From positions 1-12,524 of the forward strand of contig JAISRU010000170.1 in the NCBI GenBank assembly GCA_031273515.1: a stretch of 12,524 bases of DNA. The letters run 5' to 3'. The notes under the pieces are model-generated. The model was not told the DNA's origin and did not search any database. It saw nothing but the letters and a program-made list of their open reading frames with translations. How positions within the stretch are numbered: position 1 is the first letter of the stretch; each line of letters begins with the position of its first letter. Origin of the DNA: Bacteroidales bacterium. Its GTDB lineage: Bacteria > Bacteroidota > Bacteroidia > Bacteroidales > WCHB1-69. Positions 6,394 through 12,524 of this stretch are shown here, piece by piece. The position numbers were made by a program, and so were the translations under genes.

Positions 6394-6957
6394 TTACTCT
6401 TCATCCGCATACAAAATAAGATGCGGATTGAAAACAGTATATTTCGTCAAACTTTCATCCGATTCAAAACGGTCGCCAATAGAAACAGATCCATCCGGTC
6501 TGGTTTGTTTGGTTTGTGTATTCGAATAAACAAGATGCTTATTCATATCCCATATCAGATGTTCCGTTTCTATTATTTCTTTGGTTTTGAAATTCGTAAT
6601 CACCACATTGTATTTGGTTTCCATAATTTTTTTATCCTCGTAACTTATTCCGTAACCAGCCGTCAAAGACATTTCTTTTTCTCTGTTTACATCGTATGCG
6701 ATAATTTCAAGTCCTTCGGGATATTCCAGATACGATTCGGGAATATTGTATTTATTTACCTTTTCAAACAGAAATTCGTTTTTCAATACCCCTGCTTCGC
6801 TAAAATACAGATGCATTTTAGTACCTGTTTCCGAAGGAGATTTTTCTTTTACCGTCAACGACTTCACTACAGCAATGTCATTTTTGCAGGCAGAAACAAC
6901 TACCGACAAAATGACGCTCAACATTACAGCTAACGAGAAAAATAATTTTCTTTGCAT
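6394..6957 (-). CDS. lptC: LPS export protein LptC, lipoprotein-type
   Basis: LptC is the single-pass or lipid-anchored periplasmic part of the Lpt system; it receives LPS from the LptBFG inner-membrane transporter and passes it to LptA. Seen: an N-terminal hydrophobic stretch (LFFSLAVMLSVILSVV) and a good lipobox VSAC with Cys24, pointing to a lipoprotein anchor as in Bacteroidetes homologues. After it comes a beta-rich domain of about 160 residues with features typical of the family: TGTKMHLYFSEAGVLK, then EYPEGLEI, then WDMNKHLVYSN, then a region starting SIGDRFESDESL. The 187-residue length is normal. Its ATG follows directly on the stop codon of the TPR gene (TAA then ATG), so translation is probably coupled, and it is the last gene of the ispD-coaX cluster. 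Confidence 0.88.
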   Translation of the reverse strand: MQRKLFFSLAVMLSVILSVVVSACKNDIAVVKSLTVKEKSPSETGTKMHLYFSEAGVLKNEFLFEKVNKYNIPESYLEYPEGLEIIAYDVNREKEMSLTAGYGISYEDKKIMETKYNVVITNFKTKEIIETEHLIWDMNKHLVYSNTQTKQTRPDGSVSIGDRFESDESLTKYTVFNPHLILYADEE

Positions 6958-8394
6958 TTACCGTATCGTTGTCGTTTCTCCTATCCAACATTCTACTTTA
7001 TAGGTTTGTCCTTTGGAGAGTCCGTAGTTAAAATAGGACTCGGATTTCGGGAAACGCGCTGTTGCCGCATTTAGGAGCTTCTGTGCTTCTTCTGCTCGTG
7101 CAGGGTCGATTGCTTTTGCCTTTGCAAACTTATCCGCAGCCGCCCAATAAGCTGCTCCCGGAACATCTGTCCCGCATGAAGCTGCCGCTGACATATACAG
7201 ATTTCCAACGAAAATATATACACGTCCGTCGTTAGGACTTAGTTTCAGAATTTTATAAATTGTTTCCCGTGCCGTTGAATATTGGTTCATCTGACGATAA
7301 CATTCTGCCATCAGCAAATAAGTTTTTATTTTGTCCGCTTCCTTTTCATACATTTCCAATGCCTGATTCAGATAGTTTAAGGCTTCGCTGTGAAGTCCTT
7401 TTTTGAATTTGATAAGTCCCATTTGATAGGCAATATTGGCATTGGGCGACAGTTTGTACAGTTCTTCTACAGCAGTATGGAAAACGTCGTTCTCCGTACA
7501 GTTCTCTTCTTTGGTAAAGAATTTAATGATCTGTTTTAATGTCCGAAGATCTTTACTTACTTCAAGTTTTTTGGAATAGATTTGTATCAGGACGTCGCAG
7601 GTAGCATATTTTGCAAAGCGGATATTCAGATTGTTGTTTACATTTCTCAACTGAACCAATTCATTCGCTGCTTTTGCCGAATCAGCCGCCTGTTTGTCAT
7701 AGGCGATTTTATAGTCATCCCGTTCCATTCTTCCGCTGTCCAAATCGTCGCGAAGGTTGTATATTTTCCGCATAACCGCTTCCAAATCCAATTCGCCTTT
7801 ATCTATCATAGCATCCAAAGTTTCGGTAACTTTATCGTAAGCGTCAATCATTACTTCCGTTGTCAGTTTTTCATTCAGCATGTGGACTTCTGCCGTCTTG
7901 AAATAGAGATCAAGCACCTGAGGAGAAGTTTCTGTTCCTTCAATGTCAATCGATTGCTCCATATACTGAAGCGCCTTCGTATAATCGGACTGACGATATT
8001 TCATCAGATAGATGCCAATTCTGCCCAAGACATATCCCTGATCCTGAGGATAACATTTGATGCGTAATTCAAACAAATCGAACAGTTCCTGAATATAGAC
8101 TTCTCTTTGTACACTGTCTTGTTTCTCGTTGGAAATCATGTATTCCAGAATAACGGGACCATTGGTGAAAATGTATTTGGATGACATCGGGCAATTTTCT
8201 ACTACCCATTTCCATGGGATATATGCTTCTTTGTAGTTGTTCTGCTTAAACACTTCACGATACAAAGACAGATTGGTTACGCAACTTACACTGTCTTCAC
8301 CATATTTTTGGGTTAAATTTTGCGCATGAACCAGCGGTAAAATGACTGTAAATAAAGTAATTACTAAGGTTGCTCTTTTAAAATAAGTTATCAT
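6958..8394 (-). CDS. exported tetratricopeptide-repeat protein
   Basis: A secreted protein with a clear signal peptide (about residues 1-24, probable cleavage after VHA in VHAQN) and a helical body of TPR-like repeats. The clearest repeats are at about 319-352 (ANIAYQMGLIKFKKGLHSEA), 355-388 and 389-430; weaker ones lie at about 45-150. A charged helical stretch at about 205-250 may be a coiled coil. The C-terminus ends in KVECWIGETTTIR, a tail I associate with homologues in this position in Bacteroidales. TPR proteins are scaffolds, so the partner cannot be read from sequence. Its place between an outer-membrane barrel and lptC suggests a periplasmic role in outer-membrane or LPS assembly, which is inference from context. 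It lies 24 bp after the barrel gene and abuts lptC. Confidence 0.85.
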   Translation of the reverse strand: MITYFKRATLVITLFTVILPLVHAQNLTQKYGEDSVSCVTNLSLYREVFKQNNYKEAYIPWKWVVENCPMSSKYIFTNGPVILEYMISNEKQDSVQREVYIQELFDLFELRIKCYPQDQGYVLGRIGIYLMKYRQSDYTKALQYMEQSIDIEGTETSPQVLDLYFKTAEVHMLNEKLTTEVMIDAYDKVTETLDAMIDKGELDLEAVMRKIYNLRDDLDSGRMERDDYKIAYDKQAADSAKAANELVQLRNVNNNLNIRFAKYATCDVLIQIYSKKLEVSKDLRTLKQIIKFFTKEENCTENDVFHTAVEELYKLSPNANIAYQMGLIKFKKGLHSEALNYLNQALEMYEKEADKIKTYLLMAECYRQMNQYSTARETIYKILKLSPNDGRVYIFVGNLYMSAAASCGTDVPGAAYWAAADKFAKAKAIDPARAEEAQKLLNAATARFPKSESYFNYGLSKGQTYKVECWIGETTTIR

Positions 8395-8418
8395 TATTTC
8401 CGTTTTTTTATTTTAAAT

Positions 8419-9687
8419 TTAATCTAATTTTCTACGTTGATACCATTTTTCATGGATGCGGATATTTATTGTAGCAGTAAAATAATTTTCCTGAATAAGA
8501 TTGTTTTTGGTTGTTCCCATTTGTCCATATTCGAGAACGAGACCAAAGGCTGTTTTAGTCTTCTTCAATGGAAATAGAAGTCCAAAATTTATGCCAAAAC
8601 GGTTCAGATGTTCTCCGTCAAAGACCAAGTGCGTTTGTTCCCAATTTGCTCCCAAGCTAAATGTCATACGTGGAAAAACACTGGAACTTAAATGATTTGG
8701 CGTATAACTTCCTCCTATCGAAATCCTGTATACATCCGACAATGAATCTCGAACGTTATCAACCGCATAAGCGCTCCAATTTCTCCATGTAAAATCAAGT
8801 CCGACAAAATATTTGTTCCTTTTACTCCATGAAATTCCTCCTCCGATTATTGTCGGCATCTTAAGCGAATGCTTTACGGATGCAGGATCATAGACGGAAT
8901 CTATTAATGTCGCACTGTAATCTGTTCCCCAATAAGTAGTTATCGATTTTGTTTCGACAGACCGAACAGGAATGGAAGGAGTATAAACAACGCCAATTCC
9001 CCATTCTCCTTTGTCTTTAACCGGAATAAAATACTGCATCCCCAAAGTGAGTGCAAAACCTTTCACTTTGTTGGAATTATTTATTTCGGAATTGAAAGAA
9101 TAGACGTCTTCCCATTCGATGGTACGTTTTTTTGCATTAGTCCCAAACAAAAAAGAAGCATTGAAGCCCAAAGAGAAATTTTTAAACAGTCGAAAAGCAT
9201 TTCCCCAATATACTTCATTGATGCCGCCCTCGCCCAGATAGGTTAGTGTTTGTGTGAGGGTATCTATGGTTTTTGTTTCCTGAATTGTATAATTCATAAT
9301 GCTGTAGGGCTGAATACCCAGCGCTGTTTTCCACCATCGCTGAACAGATAATCCGACGGCTAAATAGTCGAACTGCAACGTACTTCCTTTTTGTGTTGTT
9401 TCCGAAATAAGCGTATGGTTTTTCCATGAAAACGAGGCGTCTATCAAAAACGACAACGTATCAAAACCGATGTAAGAAGCAGGATTGATAAAGTTAATGG
9501 CTGTTGCCGATTGAAAGGTATAGCCCGTGCCTCCCATTGCCGTAACGGCAGCAGCAGTCCGCGTCATCATATCCCCTGTTCCGAAACGGGAATACGGAGA
9601 ATTTAGATGATTTTGTGCAAAACTTTGCACGAAACCACCTAAAAATAAAACACATATTAATGGAAGACTCTTTCTATTTTTCAACAT
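8419..9687 (-). CDS. outer-membrane beta-barrel protein of unknown function
   Basis: Seen: a signal peptide (about 1-25, ending SFAQ), then the segment NSPYSRFGTGDM and a Gly/Ala-rich stretch AVTAMGGTGYTF typical of the N-terminus of Bacteroidetes outer-membrane proteins of the FadL/PorV-like kind. It is followed by many alternating hydrophobic/aromatic strands (for example FALTLGMQYFIPV, FVGLDFTWRNW, ATINIRIHEKW). The protein ends in a short basic tail (YQRRKLD) rather than the terminal Phe/Trp of proteobacterial porins. A FadL-like transporter is the best structural guess, but the substrate is unknown. Its start overlaps the coaX end by 14 nt, indicating translational coupling, and TPR and lptC genes follow. 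The same order behind coaX is, as far as I know, common in Bacteroidales. Confidence 0.85.
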   Translation of the reverse strand: MLKNRKSLPLICVLFLGGFVQSFAQNHLNSPYSRFGTGDMMTRTAAAVTAMGGTGYTFQSATAINFINPASYIGFDTLSFLIDASFSWKNHTLISETTQKGSTLQFDYLAVGLSVQRWWKTALGIQPYSIMNYTIQETKTIDTLTQTLTYLGEGGINEVYWGNAFRLFKNFSLGFNASFLFGTNAKKRTIEWEDVYSFNSEINNSNKVKGFALTLGMQYFIPVKDKGEWGIGVVYTPSIPVRSVETKSITTYWGTDYSATLIDSVYDPASVKHSLKMPTIIGGGISWSKRNKYFVGLDFTWRNWSAYAVDNVRDSLSDVYRISIGGSYTPNHLSSSVFPRMTFSLGANWEQTHLVFDGEHLNRFGINFGLLFPLKKTKTAFGLVLEYGQMGTTKNNLIQENYFTATINIRIHEKWYQRRKLD

Positions 9688-10405
9688 TATAACGTAATAT
9701 TAAATCTAACCCGATTATAACCAGATTTGGAAACGTAACGATTTGGTGGTTTATTGTCTTTTCAAATTCTTTTACATTTCCTCCTGTCAGGATAACTTTC
9801 AAACGGGGACTTGGATACTTTATTTTATATTGTTTGATTATATAATTGCATTCTGCCGTAATTCCGTTGATAACTCCCGATAAAACAGCTTCTTCGGTAG
9901 TTCTCCCTGTGATGAAATTTATATTTTTATAGGCAGTCAGCGGTAATCGGGCAGAAAAACAATGCAACGCCTGAAACCGCATATCCATACCGGGAGAAAT
10001 TGAACCGCCTAAATACTCGCCTTTGGCAGAAATAAAATCGGAAGTAAGACAAGAGCCTGCCTGCAAAATCAAAACATTGCGGTCAGGAAATAAATTATGC
10101 GCAGCTACAGCACATGCTAATCTGTCGCTTCCCAAGGTAGATTTGGTTTTGTATTTGTTTTTCACCTGAATCCTTGTTGTCGGAGAAAGTTTGATAAACC
10201 GATATTTGTTTTGCAAGAAATGTTCTATCTCTTCCGTGTCATTAACCACAGATGACAATATGGCATGTCCGATCGGATACATCTTATCTGCAAAAATAAT
10301 ATCCTCCTGTAGAATACGGGGTTGTGTTATCTGAAACCTGATTCCGTCTTCTGCAACAATCGCCATTTTCTGACAGGTATTTCCGAAATCAAGTATCAGG
10401 TTCAT
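9674..10405 (-). CDS. coaX: type III pantothenate kinase, with an altered DxGT motif
   Basis: CoaX phosphorylates pantothenate with ATP in the first committed step of coenzyme A synthesis in the cytoplasm. The 243-residue length is normal. Seen: the N-terminal phosphate motif LILDFGNT with Asp6, LGSDRLA with Asp94 and Arg95 in the GxDR motif, GGSISPGMDMRFQALHCFSARLPL (about 133-156) shared with Bacteroidales enzymes, TGRTTEEAVLSGVINGI in the ADP-binding half, and TGGN near 207-210. Odd: the segment usually reading (V/I)(D)xGTxxT has Gln at 115 (LQAGSCLT, codon CAG) where Asp is the rule. The rest of the fold and the other two acidic motifs are intact, so the enzyme may still work or be impaired. 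Its ATG overlaps the ispD stop by 4 nt (ATGA), and its end overlaps the barrel gene. Confidence 0.9.
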   Translation of the reverse strand: MNLILDFGNTCQKMAIVAEDGIRFQITQPRILQEDIIFADKMYPIGHAILSSVVNDTEEIEHFLQNKYRFIKLSPTTRIQVKNKYKTKSTLGSDRLACAVAAHNLFPDRNVLILQAGSCLTSDFISAKGEYLGGSISPGMDMRFQALHCFSARLPLTAYKNINFITGRTTEEAVLSGVINGITAECNYIIKQYKIKYPSPRLKVILTGGNVKEFEKTINHQIVTFPNLVIIGLDLILRYNVEK

Positions 10406-11082
10406 ACGATAGACTTTTGTTTAACTTCGACAATACATTCCGCGAGCAACAGGTCGGACGAAGTGGTTATTTTCAGATTAAGTTCATCGCCTTGCACAAA
10501 GTGTAATTCATGTTCTCCAAAGGCTTCCACAACAGAAGCATCATCGGTGAAAGCAGGACAATCTGTTTGCTGATATGCATCTTTGAGTATTTCGCATCGA
10601 AACACCTGCGGCGTTTGCACAAAAAGGAAATCGGAACGATCAACCTGCTGATTAGTTTGTCCTGTAATCTTTCTCAAAGTATCTTTTACAGGAATTGCGG
10701 CAACGGCGCTGCCTTGTTTTTCGGCATGACTGAAACAGGTCTGGATTAATGTTTTCGGCACAAAAGGTCTTACGGCGTCGTGAATGGCGGCAAGTCCTGT
10801 TTCGGGAAGGCAGGCTACCGCATTCTTCACCGACTCAAAACGTGTTTTTCCTCCTGCGACAAGCTGATGAGGAATGTGAAAATCATGTTTGAGTTGCAAT
10901 TTCTGCCAATAGTCGAAATATTGTTCCGGCAATGTAACGATCATCGTATCGGTAAAATCGGCAAAACAATACATGGTATGCATCAGTATGGGAAGCTCGT
11001 TTAAGCACAAAAATTGTTTGGGAACAGTTGTCCCCATTCTGCTTCCTGTTCCTCCGCCTGTAATAATCACAAAATGTTTCAT
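10402..11082 (-). CDS. ispD: 2-C-methyl-D-erythritol 4-phosphate cytidylyltransferase
   Basis: IspD transfers CMP from CTP to methylerythritol phosphate in the non-mevalonate isoprenoid pathway, which supplies the lipid carrier and quinone side chains. Seen, numbered from the ATG at 11082: the nucleotide-binding loop GGGTGSRMG (9-17), PKQF (21-24), GGKTRFESVKNA (77-88), HDAVRPFV (101-108), PVKDTLRK (131-138), VQTPQVFR (155-162) and TDDASVVE (179-186). These cover the family's motifs along its full length, 226 residues. An upstream in-frame ATG at 11115 would add 11 charged residues before a domain that always begins close to its N-terminus, so 11082 is preferred. The usual AAG of the first motif reads TGG, a mild change. 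It opens the cluster with coaX (4-nt overlap), and its upstream gap carries the 22-bp palindromes. Confidence 0.95.
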   Translation of the reverse strand: MKHFVIITGGGTGSRMGTTVPKQFLCLNELPILMHTMYCFADFTDTMIVTLPEQYFDYWQKLQLKHDFHIPHQLVAGGKTRFESVKNAVACLPETGLAAIHDAVRPFVPKTLIQTCFSHAEKQGSAVAAIPVKDTLRKITGQTNQQVDRSDFLFVQTPQVFRCEILKDAYQQTDCPAFTDDASVVEAFGEHELHFVQGDELNLKITTSSDLLLAECIVEVKQKSIV

Positions 11083-11150
11083 CTGTTTATGTTTTCTGTT
11101 TACTTTATTCTCCATTCAGCGCATAAAAACACTGCACCGAACACAGGTGA

Positions 11151-11239
11151 AAAAGCCGTACTGCTTTTACCTGAAAGCTGTACTGCTTTTCACCAAAACC
11201 TGTACTGCTTTTACTCAAAAGCAGTACGGCTTTTCATGT
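11151..11239. repeat. four tandem 22-bp imperfect palindromes (GTAC-centred)
   Basis: Four contiguous units start at 11152, 11174, 11196 and 11218, each exactly 22 bp. All carry a core of the type AAAGCxGTACxGCTTTT, near-palindromic around GTAC, followed by a variable 5-nt linker. Unit 3 has ACC for AGC. The first core (11151-11168) and the last (11217-11234) are exact 18-bp reverse complements, so the array can form either four small hairpins or one long stem. A more diverged half-unit may precede it (11126-11150). The period is not a multiple of three and no gene runs through it. It lies 69 bp upstream of the ispD start and 110 bp below the queA stop. Operator-like protein binding, RNA folding or a dispersed palindrome family are all possible. 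Confidence 0.85.
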
Positions 11240-11349
11240 CTTTATCATTTTGTTTATATTCAATGTCTTACAAAATGCGCCCAATGCGATATAAGCATTC
11301 CTTTGTGTGTCTAAATTTATCTTTTAGTCATGGGTGTTCCAACGTCTTA

Positions 11350-12402
11350 TCAAATAATTAACATGGCGTCGCCATAGGTAAGGAAATGGTATTTTTCTTC
11401 TATGGCGGTTTTGTAGGCTCTCATTACCAGATCGTACCCGCCGTAAGCGCAAACCATCATAAACATGGACGATTGTGTGGGATGAAAATTGGAGATAAAT
11501 GCGTTGGAAGAAGTAAAGGTATAAGGAGGAAAAATAAATTTATTTGTCCATCCATTGAAAGGCTTGATTAAACCGGAGTTATATACCGACGATTCCAATG
11601 CTTTCATGGTAGTTGTACCTACGGCGCAAATTTGTTTTCCTTTTGCTTTTGCCCGATTAATAATATCGGCAGTTTCCTGCGTAATGATCATTTCTTCCGA
11701 GTCTATTTTATGCTTTGCCAGATCTTCCACATCGATTGTTTTGAAATTGCCGATGCCTACATGAAGCGTAACGTCTGCAAATCGGACTCCTTTCAGTTCG
11801 AAGCGTTTGATTAACAGTTTACTGAAATGCAAACCAGCACTCGGCGCAACGACGGCTCCTTCGTGTCGAGCATAGACTGTCTGATAGCGTTCTTTATCTT
11901 CGGGAGCTACGTCGCGTAATCTCAGAATAGACTCAGGCATAGGCGTCTGACCCATAGCAAACAATTTCCGCTTAAATTCCTCATGAGTTCCGTCGTATAA
12001 GAAACGCAGGGTTCGTCCGCGTGAAGTGGTATTGTCTATCACTTCTGCAACAAGTTCATCTTCTCCGAAATACAATTTATTACCAATACGTATTTTTCGG
12101 GCAGGATCGACCAACACATCCCATAAACGACTTTCTTTATCTAATTCCCTCAGTAAGAAAACGCTTATAGGCGCTGCCGTTTTTTCTTTTTGTCCGCACA
12201 ACAAAGCGGGAAATACCAATGTATCATTCCTTACTATAACATCATCTTCTTCAAAGTAATCTATAACATCTTTGAATAATTTATGTTCAATGGTATTTGC
12301 TTTGCGATCCAGCACCATTAAACGGGATTCGTCACGATTTTCCGCAGGAAACTTGGCAACAAGTTCGGGCGGAACATAATATTTAAATTGGGATAACTTC
12401 AT
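11350..12402 (-). CDS. queA: S-adenosylmethionine:tRNA ribosyltransferase-isomerase
   Basis: QueA builds epoxyqueuosine on tRNA by transferring and isomerising the ribosyl part of S-adenosylmethionine onto preQ1 at wobble position 34 of the tRNAs with GUN anticodons. Length is 350 residues, as usual. Seen: [13 protein letters not shown] (19-31), [13 protein letters not shown] (58-70), [23 protein letters not shown] (99-121), [21 protein letters not shown] (173-193), HVGIGNF (214-220), [12 protein letters not shown] (260-271), [10 protein letters not shown] (287-296), [13 protein letters not shown] (305-317) and YGDAMLI (343-349). The sequence follows the Bacteroides form closely. The ATG at 12400-12402 gives the expected [20 protein letters not shown] start. 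It begins 33 bp after the end of an unidentified gene and may be co-transcribed with it. No preQ1 riboswitch is apparent upstream. Confidence 0.97.
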   Translation of the reverse strand: MKLSQFKYYVPPELVAKFPAENRDESRLMVLDRKANTIEHKLFKDVIDYFEEDDVIVRNDTLVFPALLCGQKEKTAAPISVFLLRELDKESRLWDVLVDPARKIRIGNKLYFGEDELVAEVIDNTTSRGRTLRFLYDGTHEEFKRKLFAMGQTPMPESILRLRDVAPEDKERYQTVYARHEGAVVAPSAGLHFSKLLIKRFELKGVRFADVTLHVGIGNFKTIDVEDLAKHKIDSEEMIITQETADIINRAKAKGKQICAVGTTTMKALESSVYNSGLIKPFNGWTNKFIFPPYTFTSSNAFISNFHPTQSSMFMMVCAYGGYDLVMRAYKTAIEEKYHFLTYGDAMLII

Positions 12403-12435
12403 GAATCTATATATAATTATTTTATTATCAAATCA

Positions 12436-12524
12436 TTAATCTTTTACAACAATTTCACCTATATCAACTACCAACGAATGAACATCGTCTTTTAGTATAT
12501 ATATGTGAAAAAATTGTCTGAACT
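12436..12524 (-). CDS. C-terminal end of an unidentified gene, 5' part outside window
   Basis: One minus-strand frame is open from the right edge of the window to a TAA at 12436-12438, giving 28 residues ending in DDVHSLVVDIGEIVVKD. The pattern of alternating hydrophobic and acidic residues looks protein-like, and the frame points the same way as queA, 33 bp away. The other two minus-strand frames have early stops. The fragment is too short to identify. In Bacteroides truB often precedes queA, but nothing here confirms that. Confidence 0.45.
   Translation of the reverse strand, partial: FRQFFHIYILKDDVHSLVVDIGEIVVKD

Noticed and set aside
6421-6933. A 170-codon plus-strand open frame
   Set aside because: It is antisense to lptC, which has a lipobox and family-like sequence. 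The translation is rich in Phe, Arg and Ile as expected from reversed codons.
11083-11115. Eleven-residue N-terminal extension of IspD from the upstream ATG at 11115
   Set aside because: IspD proteins begin a few residues before the GGGxGSRM loop. The extension is a charged, family-unlike tail.
11151-11239. Short CRISPR array
   Set aside because: The units are contiguous with linkers of about 5 nt, there are no spacers of 25-40 nt, the units are diverged, and no cas gene is present.
11014-11361. Plus-strand frames crossing the 22-bp repeat area (also 10973-11314)
   Set aside because: They start antisense inside ispD, run through non-coding repeats whose period is not a multiple of three, and have Cys/Ser/Phe-rich composition with no domain.
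12403-12435. preQ1 riboswitch before queA
   Set aside because: The leader between the upstream stop and the queA ATG is only 33 nt of nearly pure A/T, with no conserved pseudoknot sequence.

Overview
The window reads as ordinary chromosomal DNA of an uncultured member of the Bacteroidales (Bacteroidota). The evidence is a short primary sigma factor of the Bacteroidetes type with no region 1.1, a QueA that follows the Bacteroides form closely, and a lipoprotein-type LptC sitting behind a CoaX / outer-membrane barrel / TPR trio. Gene starts lack Shine-Dalgarno sequences, and two possible promoters carry the TAnnTTTG -7 box typical of the phylum. Base composition is moderately AT-rich. Every confidently called gene lies on the minus strand, so transcription runs from high to low coordinates.

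Layout in transcription order: the last 28 codons of an unidentified gene (12436-12524); queA for tRNA queuosine (11350-12402); a gap holding four tandem 22-bp imperfect palindromes (11151-11239); then a tightly packed run of ispD, coaX, an outer-membrane beta-barrel gene, a TPR gene and lptC (11082 down to 6394), in which neighbours overlap, abut or sit within 24 bp. A 501-bp gene-free gap follows. Next come degQ/htrA and rpoD 23 bp apart (5892-3602), a small repeat-bounded element (3443-3600), and comM/yifB (3398-1860). Then there is a repeat-rich stretch with a broken zinc-ribbon transposase start (1394-1857), a doubtful small membrane protein (1133-1393), and the start of an MBL-fold/beta-CASP nuclease that runs off the left edge (1-851).

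Together the genes serve core functions: tRNA modification, isoprenoid and coenzyme A precursor supply, outer-membrane and LPS export, envelope protein quality control, and general transcription. I did not find a convincing new biological system. The points worth a second look are in the gaps: the 22-bp palindrome array between queA and ispD; an inverted-repeat element next to the rpoD stop codon that shares a repeat module with the area below comM; and a decayed transposase N-terminus. Within genes, CoaX has Gln where the family's DxGT motif normally has Asp.
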